DNA of 64,000 nt, from the NCBI GenBank assembly GCA_012295275.1, contig CM022677.1, positions 14,241,332 to 14,305,331 of the forward strand, in the 5' to 3' direction. The position numbers and the translations under genes are program-made. Positions within the stretch are counted from its first letter, which is position 1. Each line of letters starts with the position of its first letter. Positions 8,588 to 20,205 of the stretch are shown here, piece after piece. This DNA is from Chrysomallon squamiferum. Lineage: Eukaryota; Mollusca; Gastropoda; Neomphalida; Peltospiridae. The notes under the pieces were generated by a model that was given only the letters and a program-made list of their open reading frames with translations, searched no databases and was not told the origin of the DNA.

Positions 8588-10510
8588 CTAGATGATGATG
8601 TTATATCTAGATTTGTCTAGATTTGTCATTTCTTGCATTGTCTGACTGTTGTTCAAATACTTTTTCTGGTTGTGTGTAACATGGCTCTGTTTCATCTCCA
8701 ACTTGTTCACCACCCTGATGTCTTTGTCATCTTCCAGAGGACAAAGTTTGTGTAACCTTCCATCTTGATCCAGCATTTCAGTGACTCAGTACAGTTGACT
8801 TCTCCAGTGATCTTGAATGCTTTTTCCTGCCCTGGATGTTTACAAACATCGGATGAAATGGTGAAAATCCAGTTGTAGAATGAGTTGCAGCATTGTAGTA
8901 ATAAACAAGCTGAGGTATGTACTCAGGCCATTTCTTCTTACATTCATTGGAAATTGTGCGGAGCAGATCATGCAGTGTCCTGTTGAATCTCTCACACTGA
9001 CCATTTCCTTCAGGGTGATATGGAGTGGTTCTGCTCTTTTTCACTCCATAAAGAGTACATAAACTACTTGTTACCTCCAATTCTAAGTTTCTACTTGGTC
9101 AGAGTGTAATCGTTCTGGAGCTCCATGTCACTGAATCCACCTGAGTATCTTTGCTGTGGTTTCAGCCGTCTGGTCTTTCCCAGTGAACTTGGTAAAATCA
9201 TCAGTCATGACTAAGACATTTTCTTTGCCACGTGAAGATGGCGCCAACACTGTCAAATCCATGGCTACAATCTCAACAGGTCTCGTAGCAATACGATGTC
9301 CCAAAGGTAGTTTCAGTTTGAATTGTGGCAGTTTAGTCATTTCACACCTTTCACACTCTTTACACCATTGTCCCACATCTTTGTGCATTGCAGGCCAGTT
9401 ACATCTTCTAATAGGACTCATCCTTCTTTCAAAATCTTGGTGTCCTTCCTGATTATGTAAACTATGCAGAACTTTCTCCTTCATTATTCCTGGCAATTTG
9501 CTTCATTCTTCCAAAGTTGGGGTCCTTTACGTTTCTGTAAAGTTCACAGTTTTCAAGAAATAATCTGTCTCATCGTCAGATTAGTGTTAACAACCCAGAT
9601 TCTTTTTAAATTCCTCTCAGCTCTGAACTGTTTCCTACCTCTAGCCATGTCTCAGCAGTCTCTTTATTAACTTCACCAAGAGATCAAGTTTGAGCTTCGA
9701 CTGGCAGAAGAAATAACCACTACTCGACCATCTTGCTCTTGAGATAGAACAGCTCCCAAACCCTGAAAACCTGCATCAATCTCATCAATGAAAATCAGAG
9801 TAGCCTAAACTTGGAATTGTAGTCAGCTAAACTGTTGATGCATTGAAAGCATCGTCACAAGACTGATCCCTGCATTCCTGAAAAGCTTTCCGAGTTTCAG
9901 GAACCTTTCTGACAAGTTTTCCTTTCTTTTTCTTGCCACCACCTATCAGTGAATGCAGGGATGTGGCTATGTTGGTAAAACTCATTGGACCTTCGATAGT
10001 AGCTGGTAAATCCAAGAAATGACCTCAGTTCTCTTGTTGGTATTTTCCAGTCTTTGACAGCTGAAACCTGATCAGAAATACCCGTCTCTGAAACAACATG
10101 GCCAAGATACTTAACCTCCTTTTTAAGCAAATGACACGTGTAGCCTACCAAATACCATTTCTAGCCTTTGGTCCATTTCGTCGAAGGTGCGTCCAAACAC
10201 AAGAATGACTTCTAGATATACTATCAGAGACTGAAGGCTGTCTTCTCCCAGGCAAACCTGCATTAGCCATTAGGCTACTCTGATTAAACAAACCCATGGA
10301 AATCCTGGTATATTAAAAAAAAAGAAAAACAAAAAAGGACGAACCAGCGCGAAATGCAGTCTTGGGAATGTCTTCCTCTTTCTCTTCACTGAAGAAATCC
10401 ATGTGCTAGATCGATGGAAGAGAAATACTTGGCGCCTTTCAATGTCTCAAGTGTTTCATCTACACGGGGAAGTGGATGCGCATCTTTGACAGGTTTTGCA
10501 TTTAAGAGGC
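8588..10510 (-). pseudogene. Ty3/gypsy-type LTR retrotransposon pol, decayed
   Basis: Pol domains are readable on the minus strand in the usual gypsy order but broken across frames. Reverse transcriptase is at about 10510-10398 (DAHPLPRVDETL, then AKYFSSIDLAHGF, motif A), continuing at 10151-9897 with the YLGHVVSETGI and ELRSFLGFTSYYR blocks. RNase H-like sequence is at about 9800-9690 (GLGAVLSQEQDGR). The integrase HHCC zinc finger is at 9496-9330 (HNQEGH...CKECERC), and the integrase core runs through about 9128-9300 and 9080-8778 (VEIVAMDL; PYHPEGNGQCERFNRTL; final Asn-rich TAATHSTTGFSP-type block). A C-terminal tail (CPLEDDKDIRVVNKLE) is at 8776-8588. Stops and frameshifts separate the pieces and no gag or LTRs were found. 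The element is dead. Confidence 0.85.
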
Positions 10511-11700
10511 TGAAGTCTCAACGTTATGTTTCAAATGATTTTTGTAACATGTTTCCCTAATGGTAAAAAAATCAGCCCCGGTATCTCCGAAGGCAAAAGA
10601 GGATTATCAGCAGCCTCTTTAACCAGGATACCAAGAACAACGTTTATGCCAATCAACGGCCCAATTAAAAAAGGATTCCGCTGTATTACCCAGCATCTGT
10701 CGGTTGAGTTCCCGACTCAAATAGGGATTTCTCAGATGCAGATCTCGCTGACCATGTTAACATTCATCATGTTCCAGCTGCTGACACAGTCTTAGCAATT
10801 CATGGCTGTACATCAGCAGAGATTCATCTGACCCATATTGTCGACTTCTTCTAAATATGAGCAGAGGATTAAAGTTAGAATCTTTTAGAGTCGTTGTCTC
10901 TCGTACTTTCTAATCGAATCTGAACGAATCTGATTCTCTTTGGCCTGCTCCCTAAACTGGGAATCGAGGTTTTGAAAATCTCGTCTAAGCTGTTCATAGC
11001 TACTCAAAACTACAGCATCACTTTACTTAAAAAATCAATTTAAAGATTTATGAAAACCGCTAAATTCTATCTTACTAGACTTCAATGACCACAAAAGAGA
11101 AGATAATTTGACATATCGTTTAATTGTCTGAAATTAACATGTTTTTAGTTATTTATTTCTCCAAAAGCTCCATATTAACTTATAAACTATTATTCACTGG
11201 AATATAAAATAATATTTTACACAATCCCAAAGTACAGGTAGTCCTGAAGAAATTTTACCAATGGTTATAACATACATGAACTTAACTTAATATTACTGAA
11301 TTTTTAATTACATAAACATGTTATTATTTTTTTTTTTTTGTTATTCGTTTGAAAAAAAATGTAAATGTTCTTGGATCAATTTGGATCAATTTAGTAACCC
11401 TCTTCAGTTGGGAATCTCGTGACGTCAATCATGTAGTCTCAAATAATCGTCAACATCAAATTCTTTCTCTATGCCTGGTCACGTGAGTCCATTGGCCGTC
11501 TTTCACTTAATTTCTAAATGTCCGGGTTCAGTCCTAATTGACTTAAAATCCCACTTCTGACGCGAGAATGTAACTGGGCGGTGAGGGGAAGCAAGCGGAT
11601 CTCTTAGCTAGCTGTTCGTATAATATATATTCGTAATATATATGACTGTCTAAACAAAGGGCTTTATTATTAGGTAATTTCTGCTATAACAATGTTAACA
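10511..11700. other. Stretch with no recognised gene
   Basis: It lies upstream of the gypsy pol relic and may hold decayed gag/protease sequence, but nothing is recognisable. The 89-codon plus-strand ORF at 10526-10795 is antisense to that region and was not accepted. Confidence 0.4.
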
Positions 11701-11719
11701 TTTACAATATGGTAACTGT

Positions 11720-12400
11720 GGCATTTCAAGGAGGAGAAAACAGATTCATAAAACAAATCATAATAAAAATTCTAGAGTTGGAGAACAAAAAAAAAAAAAC
11801 ATGAAGCCAGTACGAAAAAACCCAAAAGAACACAAAACAAACAACACCAGTGTCGCCACCTTCTAGTAGAAGTTTAAGGTCCTGCAGTGTCCAAGACCTA
11901 AGTGCAATCTTTGCTGTCCAGGCAGGCTGCAATTGCCCATATGACCGACCACGACCATACAGATGCCACTTCTACTGGTAACGAAAGCTCCCAATAGGAG
12001 GCAGTCATCTTAATCTATCTTGGTAGCACTTACTTTTAAACCGATGAAGTTGTCCTCAAAGTACTCAAGTATTTGTAATACAGAGTTATGGTCATCAGCT
12101 TCTGATAGCGCTTCAAAAGCTGCAGTCACTTCATGCACTGGAACGAATGCAAAATCTTCATCAATTTCTTCATAACAACGAACTAGACTAATGAGTTAAA
12201 CTTGGCGCCAGATGAAAGAAGCATCCAGACACAGTTCAGTTTAGCTTTACAAGCGTGTTGTCTTCTTCCTTCACACTCGTAAGAAGTCACTGCACCACTG
12301 AGTTCCTTCTGTCGGACATACACATAGTTTTCGAACGCAAGTTTTGGATGACCATACTCTGACGCTATGACCTTATGTACTGTCTCATTCGTCTTAATTA
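11720..12400 (-). pseudogene. FLYWCH/MULE-type transposase-like relic (minus)
   Basis: At about 12390-12200 the minus strand encodes a FLYWCH-type zinc-finger segment (HPKLAFENYVYVRQKE...YECEGRRQHACKAKL). A helical segment follows at about 12180-12030 containing LQILEYFEDNFIG, which resembles the region before the RTNN...EGWH block of MULE-like transposases. A good splice donor (AAAA|GTAAGT, about 12023) follows it directly, so this may be an exon rather than random debris. A stop (TAG near 12200) and the missing catalytic core argue that it is not functional. The family assignment is from motif shape. Confidence 0.5.
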
Positions 12401-13085
12401 TTGATCAGTTGCCAAATCAAAGGAATCTTTAGCATTTAATTAACCTGAATTAGTAATTAGCTGACTTTCATTAGCTTTGGTGTTAGATGATTTTTAATAA
12501 TGTTTGCAGATTTTAACAGATCAAAGTAATCCAAATGCCCTGATCAATGTTTCAGCAGACGAATTTTGCTTTTTAGCAGCAGATTTCAAAGTAATCCAAA
12601 TGCCTCTGATCAAGTTCAATTAGTAATTAGCTGACTCTAGGTAGTTTTGACGAATTTATTGGAATGTTGCTTTTAAAAATAACTTTGAAATGGTATATTT
12701 GAAGAAAAATGAGGGCAGTTGTCCTTAGGGGCAGTGTCCAGGGGCAATTGACCTGATACCATAAAAAAAGCTGTTCATGAATGTAAATGAACTTGCTTTA
12801 GAAATTCTGATAATGATGATTTCAGAGTTGACTTTGGTAATTAGTGTTATTAAACAGTGTTTTAAAGACAAGAATCATTTTGAAAGGGGAAACTTTTCAA
12901 ATTTTGATAATTGTTTTTCATTTGTTTAGATATTCTTAATAAATATCCCAAAACATCCATGTTTGAAGCTTGTTGCCAACGGTGAACAAATCATGAATGT
13001 GCTAGGAGACTTATTACCACTGTGAAAGTAAATCATTACTCAGTAAGGAAACATTATATAATTATAAACATAAGCGCTAACAGGT
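12401..13085. other. Non-coding stretch
   Basis: No gene recognised. A ~30-bp phrase (GCAGCAGATTTCAAAGTAAT, and a related copy containing AAAGTAATCCAAATGCC) is partly repeated at about 12525 and 12590, together with a repeated TTAGTAATTAGCTGACT (about 12450 and 12628). Confidence 0.4.
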
Positions 13086-13086
13086 T

Positions 13087-14953
13087 TTACATGTGAACTG
13101 TCATGTTATTTAAAACTGACTGATTACCTGACAACAATACTGAGTAGCGCGTGCGCAATACTTCCAGATGGATATCCGGACTGAGAGTCAGATGTTTGGA
13201 TTCGCATCTTCTGAAAAGTGTAAACGTTTTTCCATGTACACCATTCAGGTTCTCCATGACGCCGAACACGCTGGAGCTGTCCACCATGATGCTGTCGCTG
13301 TCTGTGTTTGCCCTCGTCGACGTACATTGATCGGAATGTGGCAAATGGAAATCCCTTACTGGACTGTTTAAATATGAGATCAGAAACAACGAGTTCCGTT
13401 CTGTCCACTTTCGAAATCAACGTCAGCTTTGCTTTTTCTCCATTTCTGTAAAGAATCTTCAGCTCTCGTTTATCGACGTCGATATCCACTTGATCAATGG
13501 GAGCAGCAGGTCTGATCAGGTCAACATCACATGTTCCAACCACAACTGATGTTCCAAACGGAATCCAGTCTAATCCTGCAGGAGGGAGGGGCAGCAGGCG
13601 TACGTTTCCATCTTGATAGATAACAAGTGTCTCACTGTAACCCTCTGACCAAGGAACTGGAAGAATTATTTTAAAATAGTCTACTTTTCTATAAAGCTTG
13701 TCAGTATTTTTTACATATACTTTCATGGTTTCCGGATTTCTCCACCAAAAGTCTATATCAACACCTGTAACAGTGAACTCGTTACTGGTGTATATAGGAA
13801 AATATTTTTCAGGTTTCATAGGTTTTCTTTCCAATTTTATTTCTTCCATACAAATGGAAAATACATCCTGTGCGGATAATGAAATTTTGATCAGATTTAC
13901 GTTGTGTTCGATCCAAGAAAGGTTTGGGATTTTCCAATCGACGTTAGTTTTCCCGGGTTGTAAACCAGTTTCTTTGAGCGCAATTAAATTTTTGTTTCTG
14001 TCTCTGTATGAAACCTGTAATTTTACAAATGATGTCACTGGTTTGATTTTTAGACTGAAGACTGACCCAATATCAGCATCTATGTAACCTTCTGATCTTC
14101 CTTTTAACCGGAATGAAATTTCAATTACGGCTATTTTCGATGTGTTAGGTAATGGATATACTTTCAAAGTTGCAGAATTGGAAAATAAATGATTATTTGT
14201 TTTATTCAAACAGAGGTGGGTAAAACTCCAGTAGACAGGAGACAAAGCAACACAGTCAGTATTATTTGGTTCTCTTCTGTTTACAAAAGCTTTATACACT
14301 GGTAGAGTAGCTATTAGTTTGTACTGTTTCACGCTGTCGAGGTATACTGGTATTTTGACGTTGTCCTCTTCCGCACATTTAGATGGGTAACTTTTCTGTC
14401 TAAGTTCAGCATTTTTGTCAACATTAATTTGAGGAGAAGAGTTCAGATGGGGCAGATCACTCGTACAGTGAAGTTTACACTGCAGCATGTCCTGCGCGAG
14501 ACTGCTGTCATCAATATCTAGACTGACTGTGTTCAGTTCCACTCCATCAGATCCGTGAACCTGGAGCTTTAAAATATACCAACCTCTTTCCAGAATTACT
14601 GATCCTTTCATCTCGGTACTGGAATGAAAAACATTCCAGTTATCTCCAGCTGTTTCTGGTGATATGGTGACAATGGATCCCATTTTCTTCTGGTTTAAAA
14701 CTGCTGTGATGACTTCAGCATCGTTGCCATTGGAGTATCGTAAACTGGAGATTTTTACCGAGCTTGTTTTCTTCAGACAGAAGTAAAAATTAATGATTTC
14801 GTAGCCTGTTAAAAACACTACCTTCTTTGACAAAGCGTTTGATCGAAAATGTATTCGGTGTTTATCTCGAACCTCGGAGGCTGGTAATGGGTGAATGTTG
14901 CCCAGACATAATCTGCAGAACGCTAAAAGTAGAACGGTCTTCACAACATACAT
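13087..14953 (-). CDS. Large secreted protein of unknown function, single exon, frameshifted near 3' end
   Basis: A long minus-strand ORF. The likely start is the Met at 14953, because a clear signal peptide follows at once (MYVVKTVLLLAFCRLCLG). The longer ORF opens 34 codons upstream, but those residues are not signal-like. From this start the frame runs ~547 residues to about 13312. There the open frame switches to a Lys/Arg/Gln-rich shadow, while protein-like sequence continues in another frame (NTDSDSIMVDSSSVFGVMEN, ending at 13087). One extra base would explain this, giving a protein of about 620 residues. The product is rich in beta-strand-like segments, has many N-glycosylation sites, paired cysteines near residues ~170 and ~250, and a late block with VPWSEGYSETLVIYQDGNV and DWIPFGTSVVVGTCDVDLI. 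I believe similar uncharacterised secreted proteins exist in molluscs and lancelets, but cannot name the family. The frameshift may be a sequencing error or true decay. Confidence 0.7.
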
Positions 14954-15059
14954 TTTTCCAAAGTTTGAAAAATAGTTACGTATGATTCTTAGATAAGAAG
15001 ACACAACAGGGCCCGGCTGCTGCAGCTGAGCTGGTTTATACACGTTTGACGTCACTGTA

Positions 15060-17125
15060 CTAATCGGTCTCCAGTCAGCGTTATGACTCCGTCGTTAAAA
15101 GAACTTGTCTGAAAGATCGTAATTTAATGTCAGCTGTTAACCTTGGTTATATTTAGTTTTATAAACTAAATTTTATAATTAAATTCTTTAGCATAATAAT
15201 ATATACATACATACATAATATTACAGACACCAAACACACACACACATACACACACACACTCACATATATACTGGATAGACTACAAACATAAACAGATTAT
15301 ATACATAAATATACATACACGGGCACATGAACAAAAACATACACATCCCCCACTTTCATACATACAGTCATAAAATACACAATCCCACATGCATGTGCTA
15401 ATATGCAAACATAAAGACATATACACAGTCATGTTTTAAACTTGTCACGTACTCATTCACATAGACAGACATATACACACCAGCAATAACTTATCTTCAC
15501 GCATGATACATACACACAATATGCAAACACAGACTAACTCATACGTGTACATTGAGACACACACACACACACACACACGCACATCTTCATTTTCTCTCAA
15601 ATCATGCCCGATTTGTACCAAATGCTTAATTTTTATCAATTTTAACAATATTTACTTAAGAAGGTAAACAAGCTATCAAAAGTACATTTTTTTTTCTTCT
15701 CCTTAATTCCACAATTTACTGACTTTGTTTTTTCTTTATAACAATTTAACATTTTACAAGTCTGAATTCACTATTAATTACAAAGTGAATCAAAATGTAA
15801 CTGAAAGAATAAAAATATAAATTATAGTATAAACTAATCGTAAGAAAGGAAATAAAAAAACTATTTCTGGATGGTTTGCAGATGAAATTATAAACAGGAT
15901 CTCTTTTCTGTAAGTGAAAGTTTAATTATTTTTCTCTTTGTATTATTTTCTGAGTAAAACATAATCTATGAAGAAGTTAATTTTATTTCTTTATAAAATA
16001 AAAGTATCAAAAATGAGGCTTATTTTAAGAAAAAATATATATATGTGTCACACATTATAATATAACTAAACAAAATAAAATAAAAGTTTATAAACCTCTG
16101 GCATATTTTCTGTCTATATGTATAAATTTATATTTTATATACATGCTACATTATATATATAATATATTTTAAAAAAGAACAATAGTAAACTGTACACATC
16201 ATGGACTAGCAAAAAAACTGTATAAAAAATATATATATACTATAAGAAAAAACTATTTTGTGTACAAACGTTTCATTTCTTTTTTTAGTTTTTAATATCC
16301 AAAATTGTATCACCTCACATAAACTCCTGCAAACAAACACAAACACACACATACACATGAACTCACACACCAACAACTGAAAGAAAAAGCATATTAAAAA
16401 TAATTCTTTTTCTTGTACAAACATACATACAGAAAAATTAACTATAATCTAAACTAAAATTATAATCTCTTTCAAATAATTTATTATTTTTTATTATTAA
16501 ACAATTATACATTATGGAGGATTTTAATGATTTTTCTAAATCACTGTTACATATATAAATATATATAATCTTGATAGAGAATTAAGCAAAATATTTATTA
16601 ATAAAAAAAAAAAAAACAAAAAAAAAAACTTTTTCCAGCACTAAATAAAACTTGGTTTTGGTACATTGTGCTATTTTCGGTAACTCGATATATTATATAT
16701 TTGTTTTGTTTTTACATATACATACGTCTGGTTTAGACAAGTGTCCTGTGTACCCAGTTTCATGTGATAAATAGTAAAAAGTATACAATTACTATACCCT
16801 GCTAAACTAATAAATATTTCTCAAGCAAAATATGTAGACAAAGCTAGTGAACATAAAGAAACAAGATAATATCTTTAAAAAAAATGTTTGTTAAATAATC
16901 TGTTTACAAATATTGGCGCAAAAACAAAAAATAATAATAATAATTAAAAAATAAATAAATAAATAAATAAATAGAGGCAATTATAAAAAAAAAAAAAAAA
17001 AAACCAAGAGTAATAAAACAGAGCAAGATTCTTTTTTATTTTTTCTTGGAGATAGTCCTGCAGTTTATATCATAGATTAAACTGATGTATTATTCTAATC
17101 AGATTATCAGAATAATGGAATGTTG

Positions 17126-17186
<61 letters not shown>

Positions 17187-17690
17187 AAACTATACTCTTA
17201 AAGCGTCCAGGATTAATAGATAAAAAAAATAAAACAAATGTCTGTCATGGAAATAGTGACTCCAGGTTATGAATTAAATTAAATAAAGTCCTGTAGGAAA
17301 TACTAGGTAAATGAAATAATGTTTGATTTAAGGAACTAAACAGAATGATCAGCATCAAACAGAATAATTAGTAATTCAGAGGTTTGTATACTGTTGAACT
17401 TGAATAATCAATGATTCTGCTGTATTTATATTATTAGGTAAATGTATATGAAAGAGAGAGAGAGTAATATTTTGATATAAGGAAAACAAAGATTAGTAAA
17501 AAAAAAACCTAGTATGGGCACAAAATCAGACACTTTTATATATTATTTTCAGTATAATTTAAAATATTTATATATAAATATAGTTTATTAACAAAACCAA
17601 GAATTTAGTGTTTAATATACACATCATTATAAACAAATTATATGATGAACATCTATTGTACAGATAGATCACATTAGACAATCTACTGAT
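15060..17690. other. AT-rich non-coding region with CA/GT tracts
   Basis: Upstream of the secreted-protein gene. No further gene was recognised. It contains a CA-rich stretch (15220-15590) and a pure (GT)n tract (about 17131-17184). Short Cys/Val-repeat ORFs here are microsatellite translations. Confidence 0.6.
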
Positions 17691-17830
17691 ATATACTGTA
17701 GCTCAAAATATTCGGACGCTCTTTTTGCGATGGATTCTCAAAACCTTTAAGAAAATAGAAGATACTCCAGGAAGAGGAAGACAAGGATCCTGTATCACAT
17801 ACATGGTGAAGAAACTCTTACCTTATTAAA
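17690..17830 (+). mobile_element. Possible Tc1-like transposon fragment
   Basis: The phrase TACTGTAGCTCAAAATATTC resembles Tc1-type terminal repeats. It is followed by a reading frame containing FKKIEDTPGRGRQ, similar to the linker after the paired-like DNA-binding domain of Tc1 transposases. A stop follows within ~25 codons. The assignment is weak. Confidence 0.3.
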
Positions 17831-18393
17831 TTATCAGTTTCAGCAGGTGAAGTGATTTTAAAAGATTTTAAGATCGCGAGTTTCCATCAGTTTGTTTACG
17901 AAACTTCCAGCTACTTTGTATGCTTTGTATAGGAACGCCAGTAACACTGTCTTCACAGCGCATAACTGACGTCACAAAACTGACAAACACAACAACACCA
18001 AAAAACAAAAAAATGAAAAGTCGGACTCGATTGAAATGTTGTTCCACAAAACGTTTTGCCTCAGCAGGATCAGTTACGAGCGATTTCTTTTCTCTTCTTT
18101 TCTTTTTATTGCAAATAATCAATTTTATTGACCTAATTCAAACAACATTCAAATTTTAATATTTTAAACACGATGTCAGGTGCCCCGAATCATTAGTTTA
18201 ACCATCTGACTGGTTAAACAATGTAGATTTATTGAATTATTTATTGAATTATTAATTTAAAAACAGAATAACTTAAATATTATTTTCTAAAGAGATATTG
18301 TAATTTTTTTTTTTTTTTTTTTGTCTTTTTATCTTTGCTAACAATACATTTTATATATTCAGCGTATCACTCGTATTTCTTTCACTTGTTCAT

Positions 18394-18398
<5 letters not shown>

Positions 18399-18481
<83 letters not shown>

Positions 18482-18484
18482 ACA
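18399..18484. repeat. (TC)n(AC)n compound microsatellite
   Basis: A pure TC run passes directly into CA repeats. It produces the Leu/Ser and Thr/His ORF on the plus strand, which is not a gene. Confidence 0.95.
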
Positions 18485-18724
18485 TCCTTTCAAAAAAATA
18501 CCATACAAATTCTATGACTATCTGTTTTAGTAATTTTTCTTGTTAATTGAAAGATTTTATTTATTTCAGGCAACTGAGTTTTACTACCAGACTTTGAACA
18601 TACACTTGTTATTCAGATGTTATAATTACAAATGTTTATATTTTTTAAATAAATATAATTAAAGAGTTGTACTTTGCAGAATGACTTGGCGACACGTTGT
18701 CAAATAACGCGAGTTCCTTCTCTT

Positions 18725-18806
18725 CCTTATAAAAGCCCGAATATTTGTTTGTTAAGGATACGACAGACACGCCCGCTGACCTGTCAGAAAGTGTGTCTGT
18801 CGTATA
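18725..18806 (+). promoter_or_regulatory. TATA box followed by a strong hairpin
   Basis: CTTATAAAAGCCC (about 18726-18738) is a near-ideal TATA box. About 25 bases downstream, ATACGACAGACAC (18758-18770) pairs perfectly with GTGTCTGTCGTAT (18793-18805), enclosing a loop with its own CTGAC/GTCAG pair. A transcript started from this TATA would begin at the hairpin. No ORF of note follows, so this may be a non-coding RNA, a transposon end or chance. Confidence 0.3.
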
Positions 18807-19188
18807 CGTGCCTCACAACAGCTCGCCCTGATTAGCAAGTTAAATTTTTCCATTTCCATTTGTTCAGGCACAGCGAGTTGTGTTTTCTTTACCAACGAAA
18901 TTACTGTTCGGGATAGCAGTTGAAAATACGCTTCTCTCTGTGTGTGTGTGTGTGTGTATGTGTGTTTTGTTACCTTTTATTGTTATTTCTTCCTTTTCAT
19001 CTTTTTTTTAATTTTTTTTTAATTTTGCTTTTATTGGTCTCTACTATTTTAAAAGATAATTGTCCTGGGTTGTATTTTTATATGTGTTTCACTGAGCAGA
19101 CTGTAGTTTTTTCCTGTATAAAGGTTTGCATCGAAATGGGAAACTCTTGGCAGCTGAACAGGTTCGAGTGATTTATATTGACACAATA

Positions 19189-19925
19189 CGAGGCAGCAGG
19201 GATCTGTATTTTAACGAGCATACATTTCGCGTAAATAAAAATAATGGGTAGAGAACAGACTGGAAATGTGTTGTTAACTCGCAGTGCAGAACCTACGTCG
19301 TGTCTGTGGACAACATGTTGCAGACGGCAGAACAGATGCAGCAACAACCACGCGGCCGTGCCATTCCAATACATCCAAGAAAACTGCCATGAATAGGATT
19401 TCATTCCGCTCCTAGGACGTCAGATGACACTGAGAGATCTGCTCACAACGCTGCACGCGCTGTATTCCTCACCACACGACTCAGTCGTTTTTAGTTCCCA
19501 GTACACTCAAAGTATTTGGCGTCGTTCGCAAAACTAGGATTGGCTTCAGAATATATTGAAAACAGCGATGTACAAAAGTCGTGCTTCAGCCCTTCCGATG
19601 ATCCCGCTGAACAAAGTTGAGGATGTTTTGACACAGTTGCCGACAGTCACCAGCATGAAAAGGTAACAGTGCTGATAGACTACGTCACTAACACCTGGAT
19701 GAAAGGGACGTGGACTCCAGAAATGTAGAAAAACTTTGGCAATGACGGTCTCCGAACAAATAACCACTTGGAAGGATGGCGCCATGAACTCAATCAAATC
19801 GCCCAGAAGAGTCATCCGACCACATCGAGAACTTTTGTATTTCAACTGCGAACTGTTACTGCTTACAAATGCATTGTGGTACAGAAGTAGTTCGTTGGAA
19901 CCTTTTGACTGCACACAATGACAAC
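19189..19925 (+). pseudogene. FLYWCH/MULE-type transposase relic (plus)
   Basis: At 19189-19330 the plus strand encodes a FLYWCH-like finger (LYFNEHTFRVNKNNG, stop, RTDWKCVVNSQC). At about 19640-19850 another frame carries the MULE-type C-terminal block (DYVTNTWMKGTWTPEM, stop, KNFGNDGLRTNNHLEGW, then ELNQIAQKSHP), the conserved RTNN...EGWH region of FLYWCH/MULE transposase-like proteins. The catalytic middle is absent and both parts have internal TAG stops. The long minus-strand ORFs here (19078-19404, 19546-19914) are its antisense shadows. Confidence 0.65.
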
Positions 19926-19987
19926 CAGGTAAAAGGGAATTTAATGAGTACCGAGACGTAGGTAGATCCTAATTAGTACACAATTTG

Positions 19988-20205
19988 TTCTACGTCCCAA
20001 AGATACAGTGTCAGATATATTAACATGAAATCCCGCGAAGTAGAATTCATTTTAGCACCATTTATACCAGTTTTTCTACGTGTCAAAGATACAGTGACAG
20101 ATATATTAACAACAAATCCCGCGACGTACAATTCATTTTAGCACCATTTATACCAGTTTTTCTACGTCCAGGGCCATACGATGACAAATATATTAACGTG
20201 GTATT
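19988..20205. repeat. 86-bp tandem repeat, ~2.5 copies
   Basis: Units start at 19988, 20074 and 20160 with TTCTACGT, followed by AGATACAGTG(T/A)CAGATATATTAAC and TAGCACCATTTATACCAG. The third copy is partial. It lies directly downstream of the MULE relic and could belong to that transposon's terminal region. Confidence 0.75.

Noticed and set aside
13698-14087. 129-codon plus-strand ORF
   Set aside because: Antisense shadow of the secreted-protein gene; no domain.
19546-19914. 122-codon minus-strand ORF
   Set aside because: Antisense to the RTNNHLEGW-type transposase block on the plus strand, which explains its openness.
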